Below, one piece after another: positions 48,066-58,834 of a stretch of DNA of 64,000 nucleotides. The notes beneath the pieces are model-generated. The model was not told where the DNA came from and ran no database searches. It saw only the letters and a program-made list of their open reading frames with translations. The number at the start of each line of letters is the position of its first letter. Position 1 is the first letter of the stretch. The DNA comes from Dipteronia dyeriana (lineage: Eukaryota; Streptophyta; Magnoliopsida; Sapindales; Sapindaceae): contig CM065299.1 in the NCBI GenBank assembly GCA_032871835.1, forward strand, positions 42,668,706 through 42,732,705, in the 5' to 3' direction. A program made the translations under genes and the position numbers.

Positions 48066-48869
48066 TCAACCTTCTTGAGTTTCTATTTGAGAAGTGTAGC
48101 ACGTATAGCAAGTGTAGCTAATTAGATTAGCCATTTGATTCCTAGTCTTAACACCCTCATTAACCTCACCAATGATGTCATCTTTATCAGGAAGTTTCCA
48201 AACCCATGAAGCAAGTTCTTTTGAGTTCAATGGAGGAATTCTATCAATAGGTTGTGTGATATAATCATCCAGATTAGGTTTTTCAACATTACGAGTATCC
48301 ACAATCTTTTCCAAGGGAGAGTCATCAACTATAGCAACCTCCTCCTCATGGTCATTAGATTTGAGCCTTGTATCAACAATAACAACATTGGATGATTCTA
48401 TGACGGTTCTAGTTTTTAAATTGAAAACTCTATAGGCTCTACTATTCAAGGCATAGCCAATAAAGATACTCTCATCACCCTTAGCATCAAATTTTCCAAG
48501 TTGATCCTGGTCATTCAAAATGTATCATTTGCTTCCAAAAGTGTGGAAATAGCTAACATTTAGCTTTCTACCTTTCCATAACTCACAGGAGGTTTGCCTA
48601 GTGTAGGGCCTTAGAAAGACTTTCTTTCCTATATAGCACACCGTAGTGACGGCTTCGGCCCTTAGGTTCCTAGGGACATTGTGGCTAAGCAACATCACAT
48701 GGGCCATCTCTTTAAGAACCCTATTTTTCCTCTCAACAACTCCATTTTGTTGAGGTGTCCTATGAGCCGAAAACTTGTGAGAAATGCCTAGACTATTGCA
48801 GTAGTTTTCAAATTGTGCATTCTAAAACTTCTTCCCATGGTCACTCCTAATCCGTTTAATGCTTTTAAT
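48066..48869 (-). pseudogene. F1 integrase C-terminal part and linker
   Basis: 48525-48707 (MAHVMLLSHNVPRNLRAEAV...CYIGKKVFLRP) and 48066-48518 (FDAKGDESIFIGYALNSRAYRVFNLKTRTV) match C1 26287-26946. The stretch 48720-48869 encodes the segment with the last catalytic residues (HKFSAHRTPQQNGVVERKNRVL, with stops upstream). Confidence 0.82.
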
Positions 48870-50786
48870 CTAAGAGTTCATTTCATTTTGAATTTTGATA
48901 CAAAGCATCTTAAACTTGTCAAAGGTTTCAGATTTTTCTCTAAGAAAATAAGTCCAAGTGTACCTAGAGAAGTCATCTACACACACAAAAATGTATCTCT
49001 TTCCACCTAAACTCTCGGTTTGCATAGGACCCATAAGATCCATGTGGAGAAGTTCCAGAGGTTCCTTGGTGGTTACATACTTGCCCTTTTTGTGCATACT
49101 TTTGGTTTGCTTCCTTTGTTGGTAAGGTCCACAAACACCATTAACCTTTTTCCCAAGTTTAGGAAGGCCTCGCACAACATTGAACTTATCTAAGATTTGT
49201 AAATCCCTATAGTTCATGTTACCAAGTCTTTCATGCCACAACTCAATTTGCTCATCCTTGGACACATTGCAAGAGACAACTCTAGCTTCAAGACAATAGC
49301 AATTGTCGCTAGATCTCATACCTTTTAACAAGGTTTGTCCATTTGGCAATAGGATAGAGCAATCATTTTTCCTAAACAAGACGGAAAGTCCTTCATCACT
49401 AAGATGTGAAATGCTTATCAAATTTGCTTTTAGGCCATCAACATACAAAGCATTGGACAATGAGGGTAATCCAGGAATTGAAATAGTTTCCTTTCCTTTA
49501 ACTTTCTTTTTGGATCCATCACCAAAGGTGACATTTCCTCCCTTCTCCATCACAAGGGTCTCAAAGAAACTCTTATTTCCAGTCATGTGCCTAGAGCACC
49601 AACTATCCAAATACCAAAAATTAGAAGAATGAGCTTTCAAGGCAATTTGTGCAACATGGCAAAAGTGTTCATCTCTTCTAATCCACCTAGGTGAAACATT
49701 TTCCTTCCAAGTGGTTAATGGTACATGGGCTCTAAATGTCCTAGGATCATACAAAAGTGTTCCATTTTTCCTAGTGACGTGCATCACAGCTTTAGCCTTT
49801 TTCTTCTCTATCATGCTTTCAATTCTACACAATTTAATATATCTAAAGTAATTTGGTCTAATATGACCATCAATACCATAAAAATGACTTGTAAGAATGA
49901 AGTTAGGAATCATACCATAACCTTGAGGATGCATTGGAGCCTTCCCATGTCTTTGTGGTTGTCTTGATTGTTGTTGAGGAACTTTCCTTCTATGTTGTTG
50001 AGCAAGACTTGATTGCTTCCTTGGTTGAGCTTGCATGATAGGTTTCTTCCCTTTATGAGCTATCGGTTGAGGGAAGTTAACTTGAGAAGTCCGTGTAGGA
50101 TAAGCTTGAGGTAGACTTCTTGGTGCCACATTTACTTGAGCACTACTTGAACACTCTCCTAGGTCTAGTTTCTTCCTAGGTGATTGATGAGAAGATGACC
50201 CATTGAGATTCATGTTTCTCACAAAAATGGTCTTGCTTGGAGTGGAGGGCATCTTGTCATCTTCAAACCCAATCCCCTTCTTGTCACTCGGCCTTTTTCC
50301 AACATCTAACATGTGGTCAAGTTTTTTAGTGCTAGAATTCATCTTGGCCATCAATTCTCTAGCATCTTCAAGCTCTTCCTTCAACCTTTCTTCACTCCTC
50401 TTAGATAAGTCTAATTCCTTTCTTAGCTTATTTTCACTATTCATGGTTCTCACCAACTCTTCATTTAGTTGATCCAGTTGAGTTGAGAGCTCTAGGTTTT
50501 CTTCTTTTAATCTCTTAATTTCATTCTTGTTCTTTAACCTTGAACTTTCTAACCTAGCCATATAGTCCTTGAGATCCATCCTATCCATATTTTCGTTTGT
50601 GGATTGTGATAAAGATCCATCATCCCTTGAGTAGTTTTCCTCTTGATTCTCATTTTCTACTTCACTAGCATCTTTGCTCCTATGAGAGGAAGTAAAGGCT
50701 ATAAAGTTTGCCATGAGTTCTTCATCATCCGAAGACTCATCTCCTTCATTGGAGTTATCACTTCCACTCCATGTGGCGGCCATCAC
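48870..50786 (-). CDS. F1 Gag C-terminal half, protease, pre-integrase and integrase start
   Basis: The longest open frame in the window, 638 codons. Residues 1-60 are acidic and Ser-rich; 65-150 form a strong coiled coil; 190-300 are basic and Gln/Pro-rich; 301-313 are a ruined second finger (HFYGIDGHIRPNYF, with two cysteines lost). The protease motif WYLDSWCSRHMTG has its catalytic Asp at residue 394, with DSG changed to DSW. Pre-integrase has LWHERLGNMNYRDL; integrase starts with MDLMGPMQTESLGGKRYIFVCVDDFSRYTWTYF and then meets a stop after NEMNS. The ATG at 50786 is internal, because the same frame's gag continues upstream after a break. It is a surviving segment of a broken polyprotein. 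Confidence 0.85.
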   Translation of the reverse strand: MMAATWSGSDNSNEGDESSDDEELMANFIAFTSSHRSKDASEVENENQEENYSRDDGSLSQSTNENMDRMDLKDYMARLESSRLKNKNEIKRLKEENLELSTQLDQLNEELVRTMNSENKLRKELDLSKRSEERLKEELEDARELMAKMNSSTKKLDHMLDVGKRPSDKKGIGFEDDKMPSTPSKTIFVRNMNLNGSSSHQSPRKKLDLGECSSSAQVNVAPRSLPQAYPTRTSQVNFPQPIAHKGKKPIMQAQPRKQSSLAQQHRRKVPQQQSRQPQRHGKAPMHPQGYGMIPNFILTSHFYGIDGHIRPNYFRYIKLCRIESMIEKKKAKAVMHVTRKNGTLLYDPRTFRAHVPLTTWKENVSPRWIRRDEHFCHVAQIALKAHSSNFWYLDSWCSRHMTGNKSFFETLVMEKGGNVTFGDGSKKKVKGKETISIPGLPSLSNALYVDGLKANLISISHLSDEGLSVLFRKNDCSILLPNGQTLLKGMRSSDNCYCLEARVVSCNVSKDEQIELWHERLGNMNYRDLQILDKFNVVRGLPKLGKKVNGVCGPYQQRKQTKSMHKKGKYVTTKEPLELLHMDLMGPMQTESLGGKRYIFVCVDDFSRYTWTYFLREKSETFDKFKMLCIKIQNEMNS

Positions 50787-51707
50787 TTTTCCCTTTTTCT
50801 TTATATTGTGATTTGCACATTCAGGGGCAAAGTGACCTATCCCACAATATTCATAGCATCAGACTCCTTTCTTTTCGGTATTTTTTTGCCTAGTCTCAAC
50901 TTGGATACGAAACCCTTACTCTCGGACTTGTAGATTTTCTTGAACTTTCTTAGAAGTAAAGCCATTTCCTCATCCGAGTCATCACTTTCCTCCTTCTTAA
51001 CTTTGTAGGCTTTCAAAGCAATATCCTTTTGCTTTTTCGGTGGTGTGGGGTTAGGACATTTCCTAGATTCATAAGCTGGAAGCCTCCCAATCACCTCACT
51101 TGGCTTCATGTCCTTGTAAGCATTGTTCTCTTCTAAAGCAGTTACTTTAGACTCAAATCTATCGGGTAGAGATCTCATAATCTTCTGCTTGATCCTCATA
51201 TCCGAATAAGGATCACCAAGTTGATGACTTTGGTTCACAATGTCCATCAACCAAACTTCAAAGTCATTGAAGCACTCATTCTCATCCATCTTGAGCAATT
51301 CAAATTACGTTCAGAGAACTTGAAGCTTCGATTCCTTAACCACATCAGTTCCCTCATATGCAACCTCTAGGATATCCCATGCTTCCTTATCTATCCTAGC
51401 GTTTTGAACCATCTTGTACTGATTCTTATTCAATTGCACATAGGATGGCATACATTGCCTTCCTATTCCACTTTGATGCCTCAAACTCTTGTGCATTCCA
51501 TTGTGCATTTGGCTTGAGTACATCATCTCCTCCATCCGTTAGAGTCATCATGGGTGGAGTGTAACCGTCTTCAACGGCCATCCATGCCCAATCATGAATT
51601 TGATAAATATACAATTCCATCTTGCATTTCCAAGAGGCATAATTCAACCCGGTGAGAAGTGGAGGTCTTGTGCTAGAAGCACCCTCGTTGCCACCGTTTC
51701 CACTCAT
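50787..51707 (-). pseudogene. F1 gag N-terminal half
   Basis: ATG at 51707 (MSGNGGNEGASSTRPPLLTG), then LNYASWKCKMELYI, WAWMAVEDGYTPP and the capsid-like region NECFNDFEVWLMDIVNQSHQLGDPYSD in 50837-51298, with DSDEEMALLLRKFKK near its end. The first zinc knuckle, ending GIGHFAPEC, lies at about 50815-50860, across a frame break. Frames change at about 51430 and 51305, and a stop falls near 50837. Confidence 0.82.
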
Positions 51708-51816
51708 TGTATTTATGAATGAATGATATGAATGCAAGTGTATTAATGATCAACACAAACACACAAGATGCAACACACACCAAAATGAGCAAGGATCACC
51801 TATGTATGTCTAGAAA

Positions 51817-51833
51817 CCCGCTATGATACCAAT
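51817..51833 (-). promoter_or_regulatory. F1 primer-binding site
   Basis: Minus strand ATTGGTATCATAGCGGG beside the 5' LTR; copia type and close to the GTTGGTATCAGAGCGGG of E1. Confidence 0.85.
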
Positions 51834-53302
51834 TGAAACAAATATTATGGTGTGTTTAAGAACAATCTAGAGGGAGGGTGAATAGATTTTAAAAAATTTT
51901 ACCCAATTTTCGTTAATGGTCAAGTTGACGAAAATACCCCTAACTAGTTACAATAATATCACAAGTGTAATAAGTGAAAAAATAGTAAAGACACTTGAGA
52001 TATACATGGAAACCCTCCAAATAGGAAAAACCACGGGCTGTTAAGTGCGCCACACTTGAACCTCGAATCCACTAATGGCAAAGGAATTACAATCTAATCC
52101 CAGTTTATTATCCACCACCACTACCTAATCCCGGTATAAGTGAACCTAGTCAATCTTGCTTGTGACTTAAGCTATCTAATCCCGGAAGCAACACAAGTCT
52201 TACTTCTCAATGAAGAGATAAAATGGTCTATATGAATATATGATGATATTCAAAGAACAAACAAGGCTAGGGAACCTTATATGCTTATTTAGGATGATGA
52301 GATGGCAATTAATGCAATCCTAGATATCAAGAGCTAAATGACAAGTTCATAAAGCTTAGCTTAACATAGATCAAACAATCCTATGAAACTATCACAATAC
52401 AACACTCAATCATGTCATCACACCAATCTCTATTTTGTATCTAGAATATATTCTAAGAGCATACAAATGATAAAAGAGATGGCTTAGCAAGAAAAACACA
52501 TGACTTGTTAGAAGATAGTGAGAAACTTACCAAACAAGATGTGATGATGCAAAACTATCTATTGATGCACTCTAAATGACCATAGATGATGCAAGATGAT
52601 GTTTTTTTATGCACAAAGAAATGCTTTGAGTATTTATAGATGAGTTCTTGCAAGATTTTACTTTTGAAATATGTTCTAAGGAAAAGATATGATATTCTGA
52701 ACTCTTACACGACCTGAATACAAAGAGTTATATATATATATGAGTTTCAAACAAAGTAAGGTCGTTTTGAAAAAAACTTTCCAGCTCCCGCTATGTGCAT
52801 TGGTGAGTGGCGCTAGTCAAGTAACGCACCACTAACGCACAACCTAAATTTTCAATAGGCACTAGTGAAGTGGCGTAGCTCAATGGTGCATGACAAATGA
52901 CGATCCACTGTTATGTTTACGATGGTGAGGCTACGCTAGTCGAGTAGCGCACATCCTACTTTCTCCACACTCAAACACACATTTTCAACAAATACTAGAG
53001 TGATAAAGATGCATCCTATACTGAAGCCTAACATGACATGGTACTTTAATCACAAGATGCAAATAAATCAAGAAGAATTATTCAATCATGAATGCACACA
53101 AGTATAAACACAACATATATAAATAAGAGTTATGCATGAATTTGTGAGTTTGTGCAACTCTCTCTTCAAAGCAAGTAAGCACAAGAATTTTACCTTTGGT
53201 GCTTCTTCTCTTGAGGTATTGAGAGCCTAAGCTACCCTTATATAAAACCCCAATATGTGGTTTGTTCATGAAATAAGCCAATCAATAAATGAGGACTTTA
53301 CA
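51834..53302 (-). repeat. F1 5' LTR
   Basis: 1469 bp, partner of 33069-34512. It has the TATA run at 52730-52740 and the GCGC-type inverted motifs at 52790-52950, with several GCGC sites decayed relative to the other copy (for example GTAACGCACC at 52821). The U5 motif reads CTAGAGGGAGGGTGAATAG at 51868. Confidence 0.9.
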
Positions 53303-53307
53303 TGTCT

Positions 53308-53960
53308 CATGAGATACACATCACTAAATCTTGAGTAATCATCCATGAAAGTGATAAAGTACTCATATCAACCTCTAGCTTGAATGCTCATAGGTCCACA
53401 CACATCAGTGTGTATCAATCCTAAACATTTTGTGGCTCTTGTGCCTTTGGTCAATTTACCTTTCAAATAAGATTCACAAGTTGGTAGATCATCAACCTTT
53501 AAGTCTCTTAGAGGTTCATCTCTAACCAATTTTTTTATCCTATCAAGTTTAATATGACCTAGGCATAAATGCCATAGGTAGGTTTCATCTTTTGATAATT
53601 TTACTCTTTTACGATTAGGTTCCGTTGATTCCGTGTCTAACAAGTGAGAGATATTCCTATGCAAATAGAATAAACCATTTTCCAATGAACCTTTGCAAAC
53701 AAATTTGTTTATTATTACTAATAATAAAACCTTTACTAAAATAACCGAATATCCTAATTTATTTAAAAAAGAAACCGAAATTAAACTCCTCTTGAATTGT
53801 GGTACATAATAAACATTTATTAAATCTAAATGCCAACTAGAATCTAGATTGACTCTAATATCTCCCACTGAACTGGTAGACACAAACGCTCAGTTGCCTA
53901 AATACAAGTTGAATTCATTCTTATTAAGTCTTTTCCTATCCCAAAACCCCTTCTAGTTAG
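53308..53960 (-). pseudogene. A2 GAG-pre-integrase and integrase N-terminal part
   Basis: 53368-53883 reads VPQFKRSLISVSFLNKLGYSV, LWHLCLGHIKLDRIKKL and LIHTDVCGPMSIQARG (first catalytic Asp), as in A1. Compared with A1 about 215 bp are missing near 53950: A1 positions of roughly 6507 to 6724, which hold the zinc knuckle and the protease active site, have no counterpart. Confidence 0.83.
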
Positions 53961-54646
53961 GCCCAAGTTGTTTTTTCTTCTATTGTTACTTGACCTTCTG
54001 ACAGGTCTTAACAGTAGCAACTTTACCAACCATATGAATCTCTTGAGCCTTGCCTTTCACAAAAATCTTTTCGGTGCTTTGAACATCTTGCATTAGGCCT
54101 TGCAAGGTGTATTCCTTATTGTTTAAGGCGTAGTCCAATTTGAACAAACCAAAGGAATCCGACAATGAGTTGACAATCATGTCAAGTTTTCATCTCACCA
54201 TCTATCTCAACACCATTGAGTTCAGCAATATTGAGATGTACTATGACTTTCATCATGTGATCTTTCACACCCTGTCCAGGTTTCATCCTAAGATTCATAA
54301 AAGTAGTCACTGCCTCTCTCTTAGTCGTCCTAGACCTCCTAGCAAACATCTCCTCTAGAAACATCATTATATTGGCAGCAATCTTTATTCCTTCATGTTA
54401 CTGTTACAACACGTTGGGGATGGTAGCCATAATTTAACATTTAGCCATTTCATCTGAAGACTCCAACTGCTGATACTCATTTATTTGCCCCTGAGTAGAT
54501 TCATTAGTAGGAATAGGTGGCTTAGGAATAGACAGAACAAACTTATGGTTTTTCAACTTACAACAACCCAATTTTCTTTTCCATGTGACATAATTATCAT
54601 CAGTTAAAGTATTATCTTTTAGGATTTTGATTAGGGATGGGGTCAT
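53961..54646 (-). pseudogene. A2 gag
   Basis: ATG at 54646; MTPSLIKILKDNTLTDDNYVTWKRKLG as in A1, then MFARRSRTTKREAVTTFMNLRMKPGQ in 54182-54367 and LQGLMQDVQSTEKIFVKG in 53986-54180, where the CAG/CAA codon survives that is a stop in A1. Frame breaks near 54435 and 54181. The zinc knuckle is deleted. Confidence 0.82.
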
Positions 54647-54863
54647 GATTTCTTTATAATAACAACAAATTTATAAGTAAATAATCAAGATAAAGCACTT
54701 TCAAATATTTTTCTTGAATTAAATAAAATAATTCAATCATAAAATTCAACTGTGAACCAACACCCATAAATGTCACGCTTCTTTTGGGAGTTCGCACCAT
54801 TAACTAGTTGGACTAGGTTCCCCCTAATTGTTAACATAACAACCAGCATTTTCAATTTTAGCG
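54647..54863 (-). other. A2 leader, gag-proximal part
   Basis: Aligns with A1 2345-2527 plus 5814-5835 without the G1 insertion, so it shows the empty state of the G1 site (ATTTATAAG... near 54670). It breaks at the E1 insertion. Confidence 0.75.
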
Positions 54864-54908
54864 TGTAAGGACCTCAATTTTATGATTGGCTTATTTCATG
54901 ACAAAATA

Positions 54909-55330
54909 CACCACATTGGGGATTATTGTGTAATGGGTAGCTTAGGACCTCATTGGCAAGCTTCCAAGCATTTCCATGACTTCAAAAGCAAAAGGTATAT
55001 TCATTTGACTTTGCCTCTTGAAGAGTTTGGGTGCATACACACATCTCATGCATGTTTTGTTGATCTTGCATTTGTATTGATATTGTTTATATATGTGCAT
55101 CTATTCACAATCACACTTGCACCACATTGGGGATGATTGTGTAATGGGTAGCCTAGGACCTCTTTGGCAAGCTTCCAAGCATTTCCATGACTTCAAGAGC
55201 AAAAGGTATATTCACTTGACTTTGCCTCTTGAAGAGTTTAGGTCCACACACACATCTCATGCATGTTTTGTTGATCTTGCATTTGTATTGATATTGTTTA
55301 TATATGTGTGATTCTCTTCACAATCACGCT
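54909..55330 (+). repeat. 211-bp tandem duplication in E1 5' LTR
   Basis: Two nearly identical copies, the first from 54909 and the second from 55120, both starting CACCACATTGGGGAT. The same duplication is in the 3' LTR (60075 and 60286), so it was already in the template before this insertion. Confidence 0.88.
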
Positions 55331-55914
55331 TGCACTTCATTCTTAGTCTTAAGTGTGGTTGTTGTGTGTTTAAATTTGTTATCCGTTGTTTGATCGAAAA
55401 CACCCATGCTTGCACGATTGTGTGTTTGTCCTAGAGTGTTGAGTGACCATATGAGAAGGTCTCATTCTTCTCTTGGTTTGGTTTTATGGAGTAAGGTGTC
55501 TAGTTTCAAAAGAGTGTATTTCAATGATTTAATGTTTTTCAAAACTGACCTTTGTATGGTATTGTGACCATATATTTTTATAAAATGATTCAAAATGAGT
55601 TTTTAGTATTTCTGTACAAACTAGACACCCATACCATTGGACCTTTCCAACGATATATTATTCATAATATTTTATGACCGTTTGGATTGGTTTTGAAATC
55701 TCTAAAGAGACCACAAAAACAGGGCATCTGTTGTTGTCCGTTTCTGAACATTGGTCACTAAATGACTATAACGTTTTCTAAAAACATCCAAATCATGTTT
55801 TTTAAATTGGAGTAGAAACTAGACTTCTATACCTTTCCAACGGTATATTATACAAAAGGTTTGGATATCGTTTGGTCATGTTTTGGGTCACTCGAAGCTC
55901 GAGCTGTTGTGCTA

Positions 55915-56120
55915 TCTAGCATGTACCACGGCCTAGACCGCTGTTGGTGCCATGCCTAGCCAGCGACCTAGGCAGCAGTAATGTCTAGCCGTGCCTTGCT
56001 GCACAGACCGTGGTCTGGACACTTGCCTAGGCTGAGGCACATACAGCGGTCGTGCGGGACTTTGTCTCCTAAGTCCAAAACGATGCCGTTTTGTGTAGGG
56101 CTTCTTTATATATGTTCTCT
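55915..56120 (+). promoter_or_regulatory. GC-rich palindrome block and TATA box of E1 5' LTR
   Basis: Motifs GACCGCTG, CAGCGACC, GACCGTGGTCTGG and CAGCGGTCG are packed in 150 bp before GTGTAGGGCTTCTTTATATATG. Compared with the 3' LTR copy (61075-61275), one CCGCGG (61085) is CCACGG here, the change expected at methylated CpG sites. Confidence 0.6.
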
Positions 56121-57328
56121 TCTTCTTCCTTGCCTTATCAGAGCTTAAAGAACCCATCTTTAGAGTGAGAGAACCTCCATTAGAGAGAGAAAGCTTCAAG
56201 CTTTGTTATTTGACTCTCCAAACCCCAAACTCATCTTCATCTTGCATTCAAGCATCATTCCAAGAATGAGTTTTCATTGATTGGTAAGTAGAACCACCAT
56301 TGTTATTCATTTATTGTTCTAGCTTACCAAGACATGTCATTTCTTGCTTAAATTAGCATTTCTTCATATTAATTGCATATTTATTGAAATTATGACATGT
56401 TTCGGGTTTGTATTGTGATAGCTTGCATTATTAGGTCATTTATACCTAAATAGCTAATCCATGAATGTTCATGTATACATAATTGAGGATTAGGTTGATT
56501 TTATGCATCTAGTCTAGTTTATGAACATTTATGTGTATGCCTCAATGATTGCATTTCTTCATTGCAAAATTGCCCTTGATTATTTGTTGTGACAACTTGT
56601 GTTGGTTGGACTTTTATTGACAATTAGGTTGTTAGATTTTATCTACACATCCAATTGAGTCCTTGGTATGGGCAAGTAGGCATTGTTTGATAACTAGGAT
56701 GTTTAATTGCATTATCTACATCTAGTTAAGCATTTTGTGTTTGGTCTTACACATAATTGCATTTGAGCATAGTGTCATATATACACTTAGACCATATACT
56801 CTTCATTGAGGCAAAGTCTTGTGGATTCGGTGTGAAGCTGCTCAAGCAAGAGAAGCCTTGCAACCAAGAGTAGGTTGGCAAGCAATTGGTCAGGTATCCA
56901 CTGTAAATGGCCCGAGGGGTAGAGTAGGAGGTGCTCATGCCAAGAGTAGTGGATCAGGGGAAATCACTAGGGATTGAACAAAGAGTTATAAGTGGTGAGT
57001 GGTGAGTGGTGGTGTCCATAGCATGAGGTTGTCGAGAGTGAGAGTCTGAGTATCACTTGAGGGTGTAACCTTTTATTCATATAGTGGATTTCTATGACCG
57101 AGTGTGGCGCACTTAACAGCCCATGGTTTTTTCCATTTGGAGGGTTTTCACGTATACATCTTGTGTTGTTTATATTTCTGCACTTTACACTTGATGTTGC
57201 ATGTTTGTTTTATTGGGTGAATTTTGAATATTGACTAATCAAGAAAAATTGGTAATTGACTTGACTGAAACCTATTCACCCCCCCCCCCCTCTAGGTTAT
57301 AGACACACAAGTTTTTAGGGAACTTTCA

Positions 57329-57346
57329 GTTGGTATCAGAGCGGGT
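57329..57346 (+). promoter_or_regulatory. E1 primer-binding site
   Basis: GTTGGTATCAGAGCGGGT follows the LTR end; classic plant copia primer site. Confidence 0.9.
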
Positions 57347-57448
57347 TCCTAGACATACATAGGTGATCCAAGCTCTTGTTTGTGTGTCTTGCATTTGTTT
57401 GCATTTGATTGTTGTATTCATTTGCATTCATCTCATTCATTAAACACT

Positions 57449-58834
57449 ATGAGTGGCATTGAGATGTTAGAGGGATATTTGACCTCTAAAATTGAGAGGG
57501 AGGAATATGACTCCGATGAGGAGATGACTCTCATGGTTGAGAGATTTAGGAGATTCATAAAATCTTAAAATAAGAGCATGACCTCCAATGTGAAGGAAGA
57601 GAAGAGAATGAACTCCAAAGTGAAGGAGGTAACCAAGAAGACCTTGCACAAGAATAATGAAGAGTATGTGATTAACTTCATGGCCTTGGGTGCTTCCTAT
57701 GTGGAAGATTTTGGTATGGCAACAAGTGACCAAGGTAAATGCCTTGATAAGGGGATTGACTCGATTGAGGAATGTCAAGTGATCTTTCTCAAAGTTTTGA
57801 AACAAAATGAAGAGCTCTCCAAGGAAAATGAGACTTTGAGATTGTGGAAGGTTTCCTCGGAAGAAAAGATCCGTACCCTTGAAGAATGCAAGCAAAATTG
57901 TCAAAATCAATTTCATCGGTACAAAGAGATCATGGAAGACCAAATGGAAGACATCTCCATTCTTGTCTCCAAATTGAAGACCATGGAAAAAGTGACCTCC
58001 ATTGATGACTCATTGATGATGGACAAGATTGATGTGTCCAAGTATGAGAAGGAGATTAAAGATTGCCATCAAAGGATTAAGGCAATGAAGGATGAACTTG
58101 CCAACAAAGAAAACTCCTTAAAGATTGTCAAGGAAAGAAAGATGAGGTGCCTTAAAGAATTAAAGAAGGCCAAGGTCAAACAACCTCAAGCTCAAGGTAA
58201 AAGTAAGGCATCATCCAAGCAACCTTTAACTCAAAAAAAGTCCACACAAGCCATGGCCACTCAACCAAAGCCTAGGCAATTCAAGAAGAATGGACAAGTC
58301 CTTAAGAAGTCAATCACCTCCTCTAACAAACCAATGATGAGGAAAGGAGTTGATCACAAGAAGCATGACCAACAAAGGAGTCAAGATCAACCGACTCAAC
58401 CACTTAAACAAGCAAAACCACAAAGGTGCCACCAATCAGCTCAAGCTCCAATGAGAAGCAAACCGATGCAACATCAAAGACAACCTCATCAACATGACGA
58501 TGCCCGGATGAGATCACAATGCAATGGTATAAATTCTTACTTTGTACCTACTTGTCATTTTTATTGTATGATTGGTCATTTAAGACCAAATTGCTTTAAA
58601 TATATTAGGGAATGTAGGTTAGAGAGCATGAAAGAAAAACAGTTGAATGTTAGGGATAGTTTGCATGAACCTAGGGAACTTAGAAACATGTCTTTGACCA
58701 TTAAAAATGATAAAGTGGAACCTAGGTGGGTTAGAAAGAATGAACCCGCTTGCCTTAGTGCTCATGAGAGACCCATATATGCAACTAGGTCCTTTGGACT
58801 TGGTAAGCCTCTAGAGTCTCATACCTCCCATTGA
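57449..58834 (+). pseudogene. E1 shortened gag: coiled coil and zinc finger, no capsid
   Basis: One frame of about 461 codons from ATG 57449 to TGA 58832, broken only by TAA at 57566-57568. It starts MSGIEMLEGYLTSK and passes at once to YDSDEEMTLMVERFRRFIKS, which in F1 (SDDSDEEMALLLRKFKK) lies some 230 residues into Gag. The UBN2/capsid part is therefore missing. Then follow Lys/Glu-rich sequence with a coiled coil (about residues 100-215), a Gln/Lys-rich basic segment, and a finger CHFYCMIGHLRPNC, with one residue more than the usual CX2C spacing. The C-terminus PRWVRKNEPACLSAHE corresponds to F1 PRWIRRDEHFCHVAQ, just before protease, then ends. It should bind nucleic acid but is unlikely to build particles alone (inference). 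Confidence 0.78.

Larger units (their letters stand above)
33069..53302 (-). mobile_element. F1: Sirevirus-like copia element containing B2
   Basis: LTRs of 1444 bp (33069-34512) and 1469 bp (51834-53302) with TG/CA ends, flanked by the duplication TGTCT (33064-33068, 53303-53307). Without B2 the element is about 9.4 kb, typical for Sireviruses. Order on the minus strand: 5' LTR, primer site, gag, protease, integrase, RT, RNase H, 3' region, purine tract, 3' LTR. It contains the window's longest open frame, 638 codons, but other parts have stops. It is inserted in the integrase gene of A2. Confidence 0.93.
54864..57328 (+). repeat. E1 5' LTR
   Basis: From TGTAAGGACC to AACTTTCA. It contains a 211-bp tandem duplication, a GC-rich palindrome block (55915-56060), a TATATATG run at about 56108 and CCTATTCACCCC...TCTAGG at 57269-57295. 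Open frames in the duplicated segment are discounted. Confidence 0.9.

Noticed and set aside
54882..55311. Two similar small proteins (MGSLGPHWQASKHFHDF...), also at 60283-60510
   Set aside because: They lie in the 211-bp LTR duplication, change length between copies and the repeat unit breaks frame; best read as LTR noise.
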